Source: Acidobacteriota bacterium
GTDB lineage: Bacteria > Acidobacteriota > Thermoanaerobaculia > Gp7-AA8
Length of the DNA: 64,000 nt
Direction: 5' to 3'
Assembly (NCBI GenBank): GCA_019244185.1
Contig: JAFATB010000025.1
Coordinates: 62,001-126,000 of the forward strand
Part shown: positions 51,532 through 58,873 of the stretch, in pieces
How the letters are laid out: the number at the start of each line of letters is the position of its first letter
How positions within the stretch are numbered: the first letter of the stretch is position 1
Made by a program: the position numbers and the translations under genes
Notes under the pieces: generated by a model
Told to the model about the DNA's origin: nothing
The model's input: only the letters and a program-made list of their open reading frames with translations
The model's database searches: none

Positions 51532-52922
51532 CACGACCCTCCCATCGGTCTCTGCAAATACGCGTGCCAGTCGAAGAGACCGAAGGCGAGTTGCGCGTAA
51601 TAGAACAGCACCGCGCCGGCCACGGTGTTGAAGAAGTTCAGCACGCCGTTCGGCATCGGCTCGCCGTGGCGGCGGTTCCAGCTGCCGGCGAGACTCTCGA
51701 GATACGAGCCGCTGAACGCGCAGAGCGCGAGCGCACCGACGAGGCTCCACGAAAAGATCGCGCCGAAGAACTGCCGGTCGACCGCCCACGTCGAAACGAG
51801 CGCGACGATGAAGCCGCCGATCGCGCCGGCGAGCGTGCCTTCGACGGAGATCGCGCCCTCGGTGCCGGTCGGCACGCGCCGCAGCGTGAGCGGCAGGAAG
51901 GCGCGCTTGCCGAGGAGCTGGCCGATCTCGGAGGCAGTCGTGTCGGCGGCGGCGGTGGCGAGCGAGGCGATGCCCATGAAGAGCGGCAGCAGCTCGTACT
52001 CCATCTGTCCCGCTGCCGCGCGCGCGAGGCGCGAGACCGCGATCGCGCAGATGGCCGCGGTGCCGACGTTCGCAAACGCGTGGCTGATGCCGCGACGGCC
52101 GCCGTGTCCTTCCGCGAGTCCGCGCTTCGCTTTCCGTTGATATCCAAGTTTCGTCGCACCGGTGCCGATGATGAAGAACGCCAGCAGCGCGACGTAGAGC
52201 GGCCAGCCGGCGCCGAGGATGATGATCGTGCCGAGGAGAAAGCCGCCGAGCGCGCCGGAGAAGCTCACGCTGCGCGCGAAATAGCCGAGGAGCGCGAGCG
52301 CGCCGTTGACGAGCAGCCACGCCGGCGTGTGCGGCCACGTGCTGTACGGCAGCGTCGGATGAATGCCGGCCACCAGCAGGGCCACGCTCGCCGCGAACGG
52401 CACGGCGAGGTTGTCGTCGACGCCGAGCGGCATCGACTCGACCAGCGCCGCCGCGAGCGTCGCGATGAGCACCACCAGCGGCTCTCGGTAGTTCATCCAG
52501 TACGCCACCGCCAGCGCGCCGGCGCCGCCGAGGACAACGAACGCGATCAGGCCGCCGAGACTTTTGTCGCGATTCCACGGCAGCGGCGCGAGGCGGAACG
52601 CTTTCCCCGCCAGCGTGGCGATGCCGTCGCCGAACGCGAGCAGCATCCAGCCGATGGCGGCGAAGTGCAGCGCGTCGTGGAAGACGAGAATCAGCAGCAG
52701 CACCGCGACGGGATAGAGCACGATGCCCGCGTCGTAGCCGCGCTCGTGGCGCGCGACGGCGCGTCCGACGAGGCGATGCAGCACGAGCCAGTTCGAGACG
52801 ATGGCCACCACGCAGACCGCCGCGGCCATCGGCCACGACAGCCATTTCAGCGCGAAAGCGACCAGGCCGAAGGCGATGTGCAGCGACTTTCGCAGCGTTT
52901 CGTTGGTGACGTGAGCCGGCAT
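51531..52922 (-). CDS. Fused polyprenol kinase (VTE5/dolichol kinase-like) and DUF92 (VTE6-like) protein
   Basis: The 463-residue polytopic membrane protein has two parts. Residues about 1-200 look like the CTP-dependent dolichol/phytol kinase family (RKSLHIAFGLVAF, MLLAFGDGIATLAGKAF, PWNRDKSLGGLIAFV). Residues about 205-460 are a DUF92/TMEM19 domain (SFSGALGGFLLGTIIILGAGWPLYVALLAFFIIG, GRRGISHAFANVGTAAICA, ADTTASEIGQLLGK). In plants and cyanobacteria separate VTE5 and VTE6 proteins phosphorylate phytol twice to phytyl diphosphate. Fusion suggests a two-step kinase making a prenyl diphosphate; the substrate is unknown. The stop overlaps der by 1 bp. Confidence 0.82.
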   Translation of the reverse strand: MPAHVTNETLRKSLHIAFGLVAFALKWLSWPMAAAVCVVAIVSNWLVLHRLVGRAVARHERGYDAGIVLYPVAVLLLILVFHDALHFAAIGWMLLAFGDGIATLAGKAFRLAPLPWNRDKSLGGLIAFVVLGGAGALAVAYWMNYREPLVVLIATLAAALVESMPLGVDDNLAVPFAASVALLVAGIHPTLPYSTWPHTPAWLLVNGALALLGYFARSVSFSGALGGFLLGTIIILGAGWPLYVALLAFFIIGTGATKLGYQRKAKRGLAEGHGGRRGISHAFANVGTAAICAIAVSRLARAAAGQMEYELLPLFMGIASLATAAADTTASEIGQLLGKRAFLPLTLRRVPTGTEGAISVEGTLAGAIGGFIVALVSTWAVDRQFFGAIFSWSLVGALALCAFSGSYLESLAGSWNRRHGEPMPNGVLNFFNTVAGAVLFYYAQLAFGLFDWHAYLQRPMGGS

Positions 52923-52952
52923 CTGCGCGGCGAATGATATATACGCCCGCCG

Positions 52953-54347
52953 ATGGACGCTCCGCTGTTATCGGTCATCGTCCCCTGCTACAACGAACGC
53001 GCGACGGTCGCGGAGCTGCTGCGCCGCGTGCGCGAGGTTCCCGTCGACAAGGAGATCGTCGTCATCGACGATCAGTCCACCGATGGCTCGCGCGACGTCG
53101 TCGCCTCCCTCGGCTGGCCCGAGCTCCGCCACATCCTGCAGCCGGTGAACATGGGCAAAGGCGCCGCCATCCGCCGCGGCATCGCGGAAGCGCGTGGCGA
53201 GATCGTGCTCATTCAGGACGCCGATCTCGAGTACGACCCGGAGGAGTATCCGAAGCTCATTCAGCCGATCGTCGACGGCCACGCCGACGTCGTCTTCGGC
53301 TCGCGCTTCGAAGGCTACCCGCGCCGCGTGATGCTCTTCTGGCATCGCATGGGGAACACGTTCCTCACGTTTTTGTCGAACATGACCACGAACCTCGATC
53401 TCACGGATATGGAGACCTGCTACAAGGTCTTCCGCCGCGACGTGATCCAGTCGATCACGCTGCGCTCGAACCGCTTCGGCATCGAGCCGGAGATCACGGC
53501 GAAGGTCGCGCGCCGCGGCTATCGCATCTTCGAAGTGCCGATCTCGTACTACGGCCGCGAGTACTGGGAAGGGAAGAAGATCAACTGGAAGGACGGCTTC
53601 AGCGCGATCTGGACGATCCTGCGCTACGGCCTCTTCGAAGACCGCGCGAGCGAGCCGCGCACGTATCTGCAGCTGCGGCGCCGCGCGCGGCTGCACAAAT
53701 ACAACGCGTGGGTGTGGGAGCGGCTGCAGCCGTGGGTCGGGCAGCGCGTGCTCGAGGCGGGCGCGGGCAGCGGCACGATGACGCGCTTCTTCTACGGACG
53801 CGAGTTGATCGTCGCCGCGGACAAAGAGCAGCCGTATTACGACCGCCTGCGCAACGCGTTCCGCCGCCGTCCCGGCATTTTCGTCGAGCGTCTCGATCTC
53901 GAATCCGACAGCGCGCTCGCGCTCGCGCACTATCGCTTCGACACCGTGACGTGCATCAACGTCCTCGAACATACGGCCGACGACGTCGGCGCGCTGCGCC
54001 GCGCGCACGAGCTGCTCGTGCCGGGCGGGCGCGTGCTCGTGTTCGTGCCCGCCGATCCGGCGCTCTTCGGCTCGATGGACCGCGGCATCGGACACCTGCG
54101 TCGCTACACGAAAGAGGAATTGGTCGCGAAACTGCAGCAGGCGGGCTTCGAGGTGGAGCACGTGAGCTTTCAGAATCGCGTCGGCCGTCTGGCCTGGCGC
54201 CTCAACACGACGTTCTTCGCGCGCCGCGCGCTGCCGTCGGGACAGTCGCGCGTGTTCGACGCGCTCGTGCCGCTGCTGCGCAGACTCGAAGGGGACACTC
54301 CGCCGAACGGCCTCAGTCTCATCGCGGTCGGGAGAAAGTCCGCGTGA
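52953..54347 (+). CDS. Glycosyltransferase family 2 fused to class I SAM methyltransferase
   Basis: The 464-residue protein has a GT2/DPM1-like domain (about 5-230: LSVIVPCYNERATVAELLRR, IDDQSTDGSRDVV, VLIQDADLEYDPEEY with the DxD metal site) and a class I methyltransferase (about 245-460: VLEAGAGSGTMTRFFYG, CINVLEHTADD, LVPGGRVLVFVPADPALFGSMD). GT2 members of this subgroup transfer sugars to polyprenyl phosphate. No membrane segment is present. The stop overlaps the guanylyltransferase start as GTGA, linking it to nucleotide-sugar supply. It is divergent from the polyprenol kinase fusion. Confidence 0.87.
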   Translation: MDAPLLSVIVPCYNERATVAELLRRVREVPVDKEIVVIDDQSTDGSRDVVASLGWPELRHILQPVNMGKGAAIRRGIAEARGEIVLIQDADLEYDPEEYPKLIQPIVDGHADVVFGSRFEGYPRRVMLFWHRMGNTFLTFLSNMTTNLDLTDMETCYKVFRRDVIQSITLRSNRFGIEPEITAKVARRGYRIFEVPISYYGREYWEGKKINWKDGFSAIWTILRYGLFEDRASEPRTYLQLRRRARLHKYNAWVWERLQPWVGQRVLEAGAGSGTMTRFFYGRELIVAADKEQPYYDRLRNAFRRRPGIFVERLDLESDSALALAHYRFDTVTCINVLEHTADDVGALRRAHELLVPGGRVLVFVPADPALFGSMDRGIGHLRRYTKEELVAKLQQAGFEVEHVSFQNRVGRLAWRLNTTFFARRALPSGQSRVFDALVPLLRRLEGDTPPNGLSLIAVGRKSA

Positions 54348-55198
54348 CGCGCGCCGCGGTGATCCTCGCCGGCGGCGCCGGCACGCGTCTGCGTCCGCTG
54401 AGCTCCGACGAGAATCCGAAGCAATTCCTGAAGCTCTTCGACGGCCGCTCGCTGCTGCAACTGACGTGGTCGCGCGTCGCGCGGCTGCTGCCGCCGGAAG
54501 CGATCTTCGTCTCGACGAACGTCCAGTACGCGGACAAGTGCCGCGCGCATCTGCCGGAGCTGCCGCGCGAGAACGTGCTCGCCGAGCCCGCGCGCCGCAA
54601 CACCGCACCCGCGATCGCGCTCTGCACCTTCGCCATCGAATCGCGCCTCGGTCCGAGCACGGTCGCGTTCCTCGCGTCGGATCACTTCATCGCCGACGAG
54701 CCGGAGTTCGTGCGCGTGCTCGATCGCGCGTACGCATTCGCGGAAACGCACGACACGCTGATGACCATCGGCATCGAACCGACGGAGCCGAACACCGGCT
54801 ACGGCTATCTCGAGCTCGCGGAGCGCATCGAGGACGAGGTCTTCCGCGTGGCCGCGTTCACGGAGAAGCCGGACGAGGCGCGCGCGCGCGAGTTCCTGCG
54901 CGCCGGCAACTACGCCTGGAACGCGAGCATGTTCGTCTGGCGCACGGACGTGTTTCGCCGCGAGCTCACCGCGGCCGCGCCGGAGATCGCGCGCGTGACG
55001 AACGAGAACTACGAGTCGATGCCGTCGATCTCGATCGACTACGCGATGATGGAGAAGAGCCGCGACGTGGCCACGATTCGCGGAGATTTCGGCTGGTCGG
55101 ACGTGGGGTCGTTCGAGGCGCTGCGGAAAGTGGGAGTGGTGTTGCCGGAGGGGATTGAGAAGATGAATGAAGAACGCAGAACGCAGAACGCAGAATGA
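54344..55198 (+). CDS. Mannose-1-phosphate guanylyltransferase, C-terminally shortened
   Basis: This 284-residue nucleotidyltransferase has the GT-A signature ILAGGAGTRLRPLSSDENPKQF, AEPARRNTAPAIALC, GYGYLE, FTEKPD and GWSDVGSFEAL, as in GDP-mannose pyrophosphorylases. Bacterial enzymes usually run about 330-360 residues; here the protein stops about 25 residues after GWSDVGS, and its last residues (MNEERRTQNAE) and stop codon come from a palindromic repeat. The catalytic domain is intact but the C-terminal beta-helix part is missing. The GTG start overlaps the upstream gene by 4 bp. Confidence 0.85.
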   Translation: MTRAAVILAGGAGTRLRPLSSDENPKQFLKLFDGRSLLQLTWSRVARLLPPEAIFVSTNVQYADKCRAHLPELPRENVLAEPARRNTAPAIALCTFAIESRLGPSTVAFLASDHFIADEPEFVRVLDRAYAFAETHDTLMTIGIEPTEPNTGYGYLELAERIEDEVFRVAAFTEKPDEARAREFLRAGNYAWNASMFVWRTDVFRRELTAAAPEIARVTNENYESMPSISIDYAMMEKSRDVATIRGDFGWSDVGSFEALRKVGVVLPEGIEKMNEERRTQNAE

Positions 55199-55273
55199 AG
55201 AAAGGAGCACGTGCGCGCGCAGCGCGCCACCACCGTTCTCAATTCTTCATTCTGCGTTCTGCGTTCTTCATTC
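55165..55273. repeat. TTCTGCN palindromic element, copy C
   Basis: The left arm GAATGAAGAACGCAGAACGC begins at 55165; the right arm TTCTCAATTCTTCATTCTGC ends at 55273. The centre carries AAAGGAGCAC plus a GC-rich stretch. The element lies between two convergent genes and its GAATGA ends supply the stop codons of both (55196-55198 and 55268-55270). Confidence 0.88.
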
Positions 55274-56110
55274 GTCTTTGAACAGCGCCGCCGCGTTCTC
55301 CCACAGGATCTTCCGCTCGACGGCTTCGCCGAGTCCGAGCGCGAGAAAATCCTCGACGTTCTTCTTCATCGACACGACGCCCGGCGACGGCCAGTCGGTG
55401 CCCCACAAGACTTTGTCGGCGAGATCGGCGACGCGCGGGACGTAGCGCAGCAGCGCTTTCGGCGGAATGCCGGAGATGTCGAGGCGCACGTTCGCGTGCC
55501 GCCGCGCGAGGAAGAACGCGGTCTCGCCGTAGAGGGGGCGTCCCGCGTGCGCGAGGATGATCGGCAGGCGCGGGAAGTCGATGGCCACGTCGTCGATCGG
55601 CATCGGATCGGCGAAGACGTTGCGCGCGCGCGGAAACACGGACGTCCCCGTGTGGAACATCACCGGCACGCCGCGCTCCTCGCATTCGCGGTAGATCTCC
55701 GCGAGCTGCCACAGCTCGCCGCGGTAACCGTTCGGCGCGAAGAGCTGGTGCGGCGGATGGATCTTGATCATGCCGATGCCGAGGTCGAGGACGCGGCGGA
55801 TCTCGCCGCGCACGTCCATCTCGTGCAGCGGATTGACCGAGCCGACGGCGACGAGGCGATCGCGATGCCCGCGCGTGAAGTTCGCGATCCAGTCGTTCAC
55901 CTCGCGCGTGAAGCCCATGACGTCCGGCGAGACGTAGTTGATGCAGCCGATGCGCTCGACGCCTTCGGCATCCATGTGCCGCAGCAGCGCCTCCGGCGTC
56001 GCGAGGATGTCCTTCGCGTTCGCATGCGAGGCGTCGTCGATCAGCGCGAGCGCCTCGGGCTTCACCATCTCCCACGGCTGGACGTGGACGTGGATGTCGA
56101 AGACTCTCAC
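55268..56110 (-). CDS. Amidohydrolase-family protein (amidohydrolase_2 type)
   Basis: This 280-residue TIM-barrel metal-dependent hydrolase has the N-terminal HxH (VFDIHVHVQ), IKIHPPHQ, VMFHTGTS, ILAHAGRP and the metal-ligand Asp in LWGTDWPSPG. Relatives are decarboxylases or hydrolases of aromatic or lactone compounds; substrate unknown. The GTG start at 56110 overlaps the GNAT stop (GTGA). Confidence 0.85.
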   Translation of the reverse strand: MRVFDIHVHVQPWEMVKPEALALIDDASHANAKDILATPEALLRHMDAEGVERIGCINYVSPDVMGFTREVNDWIANFTRGHRDRLVAVGSVNPLHEMDVRGEIRRVLDLGIGMIKIHPPHQLFAPNGYRGELWQLAEIYRECEERGVPVMFHTGTSVFPRARNVFADPMPIDDVAIDFPRLPIILAHAGRPLYGETAFFLARRHANVRLDISGIPPKALLRYVPRVADLADKVLWGTDWPSPGVVSMKKNVEDFLALGLGEAVERKILWENAAALFKDE

Positions 56111-56556
56111 GCCAGCATCACCAGCCGCATGCAGACCGCGCTGTCGCAAACGCCGTCCTGAAATTCAGTGGAGCCGAGCAGCTGCGGATGCACTTCGTCG
56201 CGATCGATCGGCTTGAAGCCGCGCTTGCGGAAGTACTCCTCGGCGCTCGTCGTCAGCAGGTAGAACTCGCGCAGGCCTCGCGACGCGAGACGGTCAAGGA
56301 GTTGACGAACGACGCGGCGGCCGAGGCCCTGGCTGCGATACGCGGGCGTCACGGCGATCGAGCGGATCAGTGCCGCGAACTGGTACGCCTCGGCGCCGCC
56401 GCACGCCACGAGCTCGCCGAGGTGGCGCGCGACCAGGAACGTCTTCCAGTGCTCGTCGACGCCGGAGGTGGGAAGTCCGGCATTCGTGAGGAGTGCCTTG
56501 ATGGCGTCGACGTCGTTCGCCGTCGCCGGCGCGATCGTGATTTCAGTGGTCGACAT
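56107..56556 (-). CDS. GNAT N-acetyltransferase, ArsN2-like
   Basis: This 149-residue GNAT has the acetyl-CoA motif IAVTPAYRSQGLGRRVVRQLLD and EFYLLTTSAEEYFRKRGF, followed by a C-terminal CDSAVCMR. That ending and the N-terminal ALLTNAGLPTSGVDEH segment are typical of ArsN2-type acetyltransferases linked to arsenic or arsinothricin resistance. No ars genes lie nearby, so the role is unproven. The gene lies downstream of a terminator that isolates it from the next gene. Confidence 0.78.
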   Translation of the reverse strand: MSTTEITIAPATANDVDAIKALLTNAGLPTSGVDEHWKTFLVARHLGELVACGGAEAYQFAALIRSIAVTPAYRSQGLGRRVVRQLLDRLASRGLREFYLLTTSAEEYFRKRGFKPIDRDEVHPQLLGSTEFQDGVCDSAVCMRLVMLA

Positions 56557-56576
56557 GAACGCGGCCGATGATAACG

Positions 56577-56603
56577 AAAAAGGCCGCGCCTGGCGGCGCG
56601 GCC
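56577..56603 (-). terminator. Intrinsic terminator of the Ser/Asn/Gly-rich gene
   Basis: A 9-bp perfect stem GGCCGCGCC (56582-56590) / GGCGCGGCC (56595-56603) with loop TGGC is followed, on the reverse strand, by TTTTT (complement of AAAAA at 56577-56581). It separates the low-complexity gene from the GNAT gene. Confidence 0.88.
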
Positions 56604-56628
56604 TCGCGTGACTGCGTTGGTCGAAGCG

Positions 56629-57021
56629 TTAGTGGCGGCCGGAGGACGAGCTGCCGAGGTCGCCCGTGCTGCCGATTTCGCCCTTGTTGCTGCTGCCGGA
56701 GCCGCGCGACGTGCCGCTGCTCGGGTTGTTCTCCATGTTGCTTCCGGTCGAGCCGCTGTTGCGACCGCTCGACGAACCGTAGCCGCCGCTGCCGGAGTTG
56801 CGCGACGATTCGTTGCTCACGTTCTCGTTGTTCAGGTTGTCTTCATTCCGGTTGTGCATGTTGTCTCCTTCGAGTTGTTCGGCGCGTCCGATGTGTTCAC
56901 CGAACTCCACGCCGTTACCGCTCTGCTCGCGCCCCTTCCGCTCCTCGGTCCGGCGATTCAGATCACCGGCGTCGGTCGGTGTGGTGCGCTTGCTGACGCC
57001 ATCGCGTTCGCGATTTTCCAT
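56629..57021 (-). CDS. Low-complexity Ser/Gly/Asn-rich disordered protein
   Basis: The 130-residue protein is almost free of hydrophobic residues: an N-terminal charged half (MENRERDGVSKRTTPTDAGD) and a C-terminal Asn/Ser/Gly-rich half (NNENVSNESSRNSGSGGYGSSSG). No family is recognised. ATG 57021 has GGAGGTGAC directly upstream. An in-frame ATG at 56859 (MHNRNEDN) has its own AAGGAGA about 5 nt upstream, so a shorter 76-residue product is plausible. A T-tract terminator follows. Its base composition is less GC-biased than its neighbours. Confidence 0.62.
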   Translation of the reverse strand: MENRERDGVSKRTTPTDAGDLNRRTEERKGREQSGNGVEFGEHIGRAEQLEGDNMHNRNEDNLNNENVSNESSRNSGSGGYGSSSGRNSGSTGSNMENNPSSGTSRGSGSSNKGEIGSTGDLGSSSSGRH

Positions 57022-57088
57022 GTCACCTCCTGCCTTCCGGAAGTGCAACACGGATGCCGATAACTCATTGACTCGTAAAGGAATAAAG

Positions 57089-57823
57089 TCAGCGCAACTC
57101 GAAGACGACGGACACCGTGTAGCCGTTCTCCTGCGTCCCCGCCTCGACCGGAACGTCGACCTGCGCGGCCTGCGCTTTCATCGCCATCGCGCGCACTGGA
57201 TACGGCGGCGGCGGCGCTGCCTGCGAGCCTTCGCTGATCGAGAGCGCGCGGCCGAGCGTGCGGCCCGCGGCCTGTGCAAGCGCGTTCGCGCGGGCGCGCG
57301 CATCGTCGAACGCGGCGCGCAGTCCCTGCTCGCGGCCGCGCGCCGGGTCGGAGACTTCGAACTGCAGGCCGGACGACGTGTTCACGCCGGCGGCGATGGC
57401 GATGCCGAGAAGCCGGCCGGCGTCGGCGACCTTCTCGCTGCGCACGGTCACGCTGTTCGTCGCCTGATAGCCGACGATGCGCGGCATCTGGTTCTGCTGA
57501 TAGTCCTGCTGCGGATAGAGATTGAATCCCGAGGTCTGGATGTCTTCATCGCGAGCGCCCGCTTTCTTCAGCGCGGCGATGACGGCGGCGACGCGGCGGT
57601 TGTTCTCGGCGACGGCGTCGTCGACGGTTGCGGACATCGTCTGCACTCCGACGTTGAAGGTGAAGCGATCGGGCGTGAGCGCGACGCGCCCGGTGCCGGT
57701 CACGCTGACCGTCTCCGGCGGATGCATCATCGGCATCATCTGCGGGTTCGGATTCGGCGGCGCCTGCTGGGCGAAGACCGCGGTGCTCGCGGCGAGGAAC
57801 AACGTGGCGAGAAATGTTTTCAT
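57089..57823 (-). CDS. SIMPL-domain (DUF541) exported protein
   Basis: The 244-residue protein has a signal peptide (MKTFLATLFLAASTAVFAQ), a Met/Pro spacer and a SIMPL domain (ETVSVTGTGRVALTPDRFTFNVGVQT, NNRRVAAVIAALKKAGARDEDIQTSGFNLYP, ARARANALAQAAGRTLG). Such proteins are periplasmic or surface, some forming large rings; no enzyme activity is known. AGGAGG is upstream of ATG 57823. Confidence 0.9.
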   Translation of the reverse strand: MKTFLATLFLAASTAVFAQQAPPNPNPQMMPMMHPPETVSVTGTGRVALTPDRFTFNVGVQTMSATVDDAVAENNRRVAAVIAALKKAGARDEDIQTSGFNLYPQQDYQQNQMPRIVGYQATNSVTVRSEKVADAGRLLGIAIAAGVNTSSGLQFEVSDPARGREQGLRAAFDDARARANALAQAAGRTLGRALSISEGSQAAPPPPYPVRAMAMKAQAAQVDVPVEAGTQENGYTVSVVFELR

Positions 57824-57851
57824 GCAACCTCCTGGTTTCGGGAGCACCATC

Positions 57852-58082
57852 ATGGCAGACCCCCACGACAAAGTTCCGGGACAGCCCACGGGACGCTACT
57901 ACGTCGATTCGCAGTGCATCGACTGCGATCTCTGCCGCGAGACCTCGCCCGCGAACTTCGTGCGGAATGACGAGCAGTGCTTCTCCTTCGTCTACAAACA
58001 GCCCGAGACGCCGGAAGAAGAACTGCTCTGCAAGGACGCGATGGACAACTGTCCCGTGGAAGCGATCGGCAACGACGGTTAG
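57852..58082 (+). CDS. Ferredoxin, single [4Fe-4S] type
   Basis: This 76-residue acidic protein has CIDCDLC near residue 22 and CP within DNCPVEAI near residue 69, the four cluster cysteines of a monocluster ferredoxin. It transfers electrons to an unknown partner. Start ATG 57852 (MADPHDK) is close to the divergent SIMPL gene. Confidence 0.92.
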   Translation: MADPHDKVPGQPTGRYYVDSQCIDCDLCRETSPANFVRNDEQCFSFVYKQPETPEEELLCKDAMDNCPVEAIGNDG

Positions 58083-58089
58083 AGGCCGC

Positions 58090-58116
58090 GAGGGCGCGGC
58101 GCGAAACCGCGCGCTC
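58090..58116. terminator. Possible bidirectional hairpin between ferredoxin and receiver genes
   Basis: GAGGGCGCGG (58090-58099) pairs with CCGCGCGCTC (58107-58116) with one mismatch and a 7-nt loop. It lies between convergent stops and has no T tract. Confidence 0.35.
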
Positions 58117-58543
58117 AGTGCAGCTTCTTGTCGACGCTCACCTGCTCGTGCCAGTCGTCGGCGAGCAACACCTCGATGAGCTCCTGCAACTCTTCCATGT
58201 GGAAGGGCTTCGTGAGCGCCGCGGTCATGCTGTTGCCCTTGGTGATCGTGAGGATGTCGCCTTTGCCCGACGCGACGACGACCGGCGTCCGCCGGCCTTG
58301 CTCGGCGTACCAGCTGATCCACTCCTCGCCGCTCATGCCGGGAAGGTTGAGGTCGAGCAGAATCAGGCGGGTGTCGGGGTTCGCGTTGAGGAGGCTGATC
58401 CCCTCCAGCGCGCCGCTGGCGGAGAGCACCTCATAGCCGCGCTTCTGCAGGTACGACTTGTAGAGCGCCAGCACTTCGGGATCGTCCTCGATGGCGAGGA
58501 TTTTGTTGTTCACTTTGCTGCTGTTCGTGTGTTGCTCCAGCAT
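58115..58543 (-). CDS. Stand-alone response-regulator receiver protein
   Basis: This 142-residue protein is a single CheY-like receiver: acidic pair IEDDPE, phosphoacceptor in LILLDLNLPGMSG, SGK at the Thr/Ser switch position and the conserved Lys in LTKPFHMEEL. It has no output domain, so it likely relays signal by protein contact. ATG 58543 has AGGAGA about 6 nt upstream. No kinase is adjacent. Confidence 0.9.
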   Translation of the reverse strand: MLEQHTNSSKVNNKILAIEDDPEVLALYKSYLQKRGYEVLSASGALEGISLLNANPDTRLILLDLNLPGMSGEEWISWYAEQGRRTPVVVASGKGDILTITKGNSMTAALTKPFHMEELQELIEVLLADDWHEQVSVDKKLH

Positions 58544-58615
58544 CGTGTTCTCCTGCACCGGCCGCTCTTGCGAGTTTCATGCTAACTGCTGAGCCGGTCC
58601 GTCGATAATGCCGGC

Positions 58616-58873
58616 GTGGGTGCGGCTCTCTGGCTCGGATGCGGCGTTCTGGCGTTTCTCGTTGCGAGGATCGTTCCGTTCTCGCGCCGTCCGGTCTGGC
58701 TGCCGGAGCTCGCGGTCTCTCTCGTGATCTCCGTGCTCCTCGGCCTCGTCGCGACCGCGCTCGACCTCGGCGGCTGGCGCGAGCCCGACTGGCGCGCCGC
58801 CGCGTTCGCGGGTTTCGGCGCGCTCGCGGCGATCGGGCTCCTGCGCCTCGCTACGCGCCCCACGCCTCACTGA
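58616..58873 (+). CDS. Small membrane protein, unknown
   Basis: This 85-residue protein (GTG start) has two or three hydrophobic helices (LWLGCGVLAFLVARIVPF, ELAVSLVISVLLGLVATALDL, AAFAGFGALAAIGLLRLA) and little else. No family recognised. Its 3' end overlaps the convergent M19 gene by 23 bp. Confidence 0.55.
   Translation: MGAALWLGCGVLAFLVARIVPFSRRPVWLPELAVSLVISVLLGLVATALDLGGWREPDWRAAAFAGFGALAAIGLLRLATRPTPH

Noticed and set aside
56107..56556. Arsenic-resistance locus.
   Set aside because: The GNAT resembles ArsN2, but no arsenate reductase, ArsR or efflux pump lies nearby.
58090..58116. Strong intrinsic terminator between the ferredoxin and receiver genes.
   Set aside because: The stem has a mismatch and no T tract, so it is listed only as a low-confidence hairpin.
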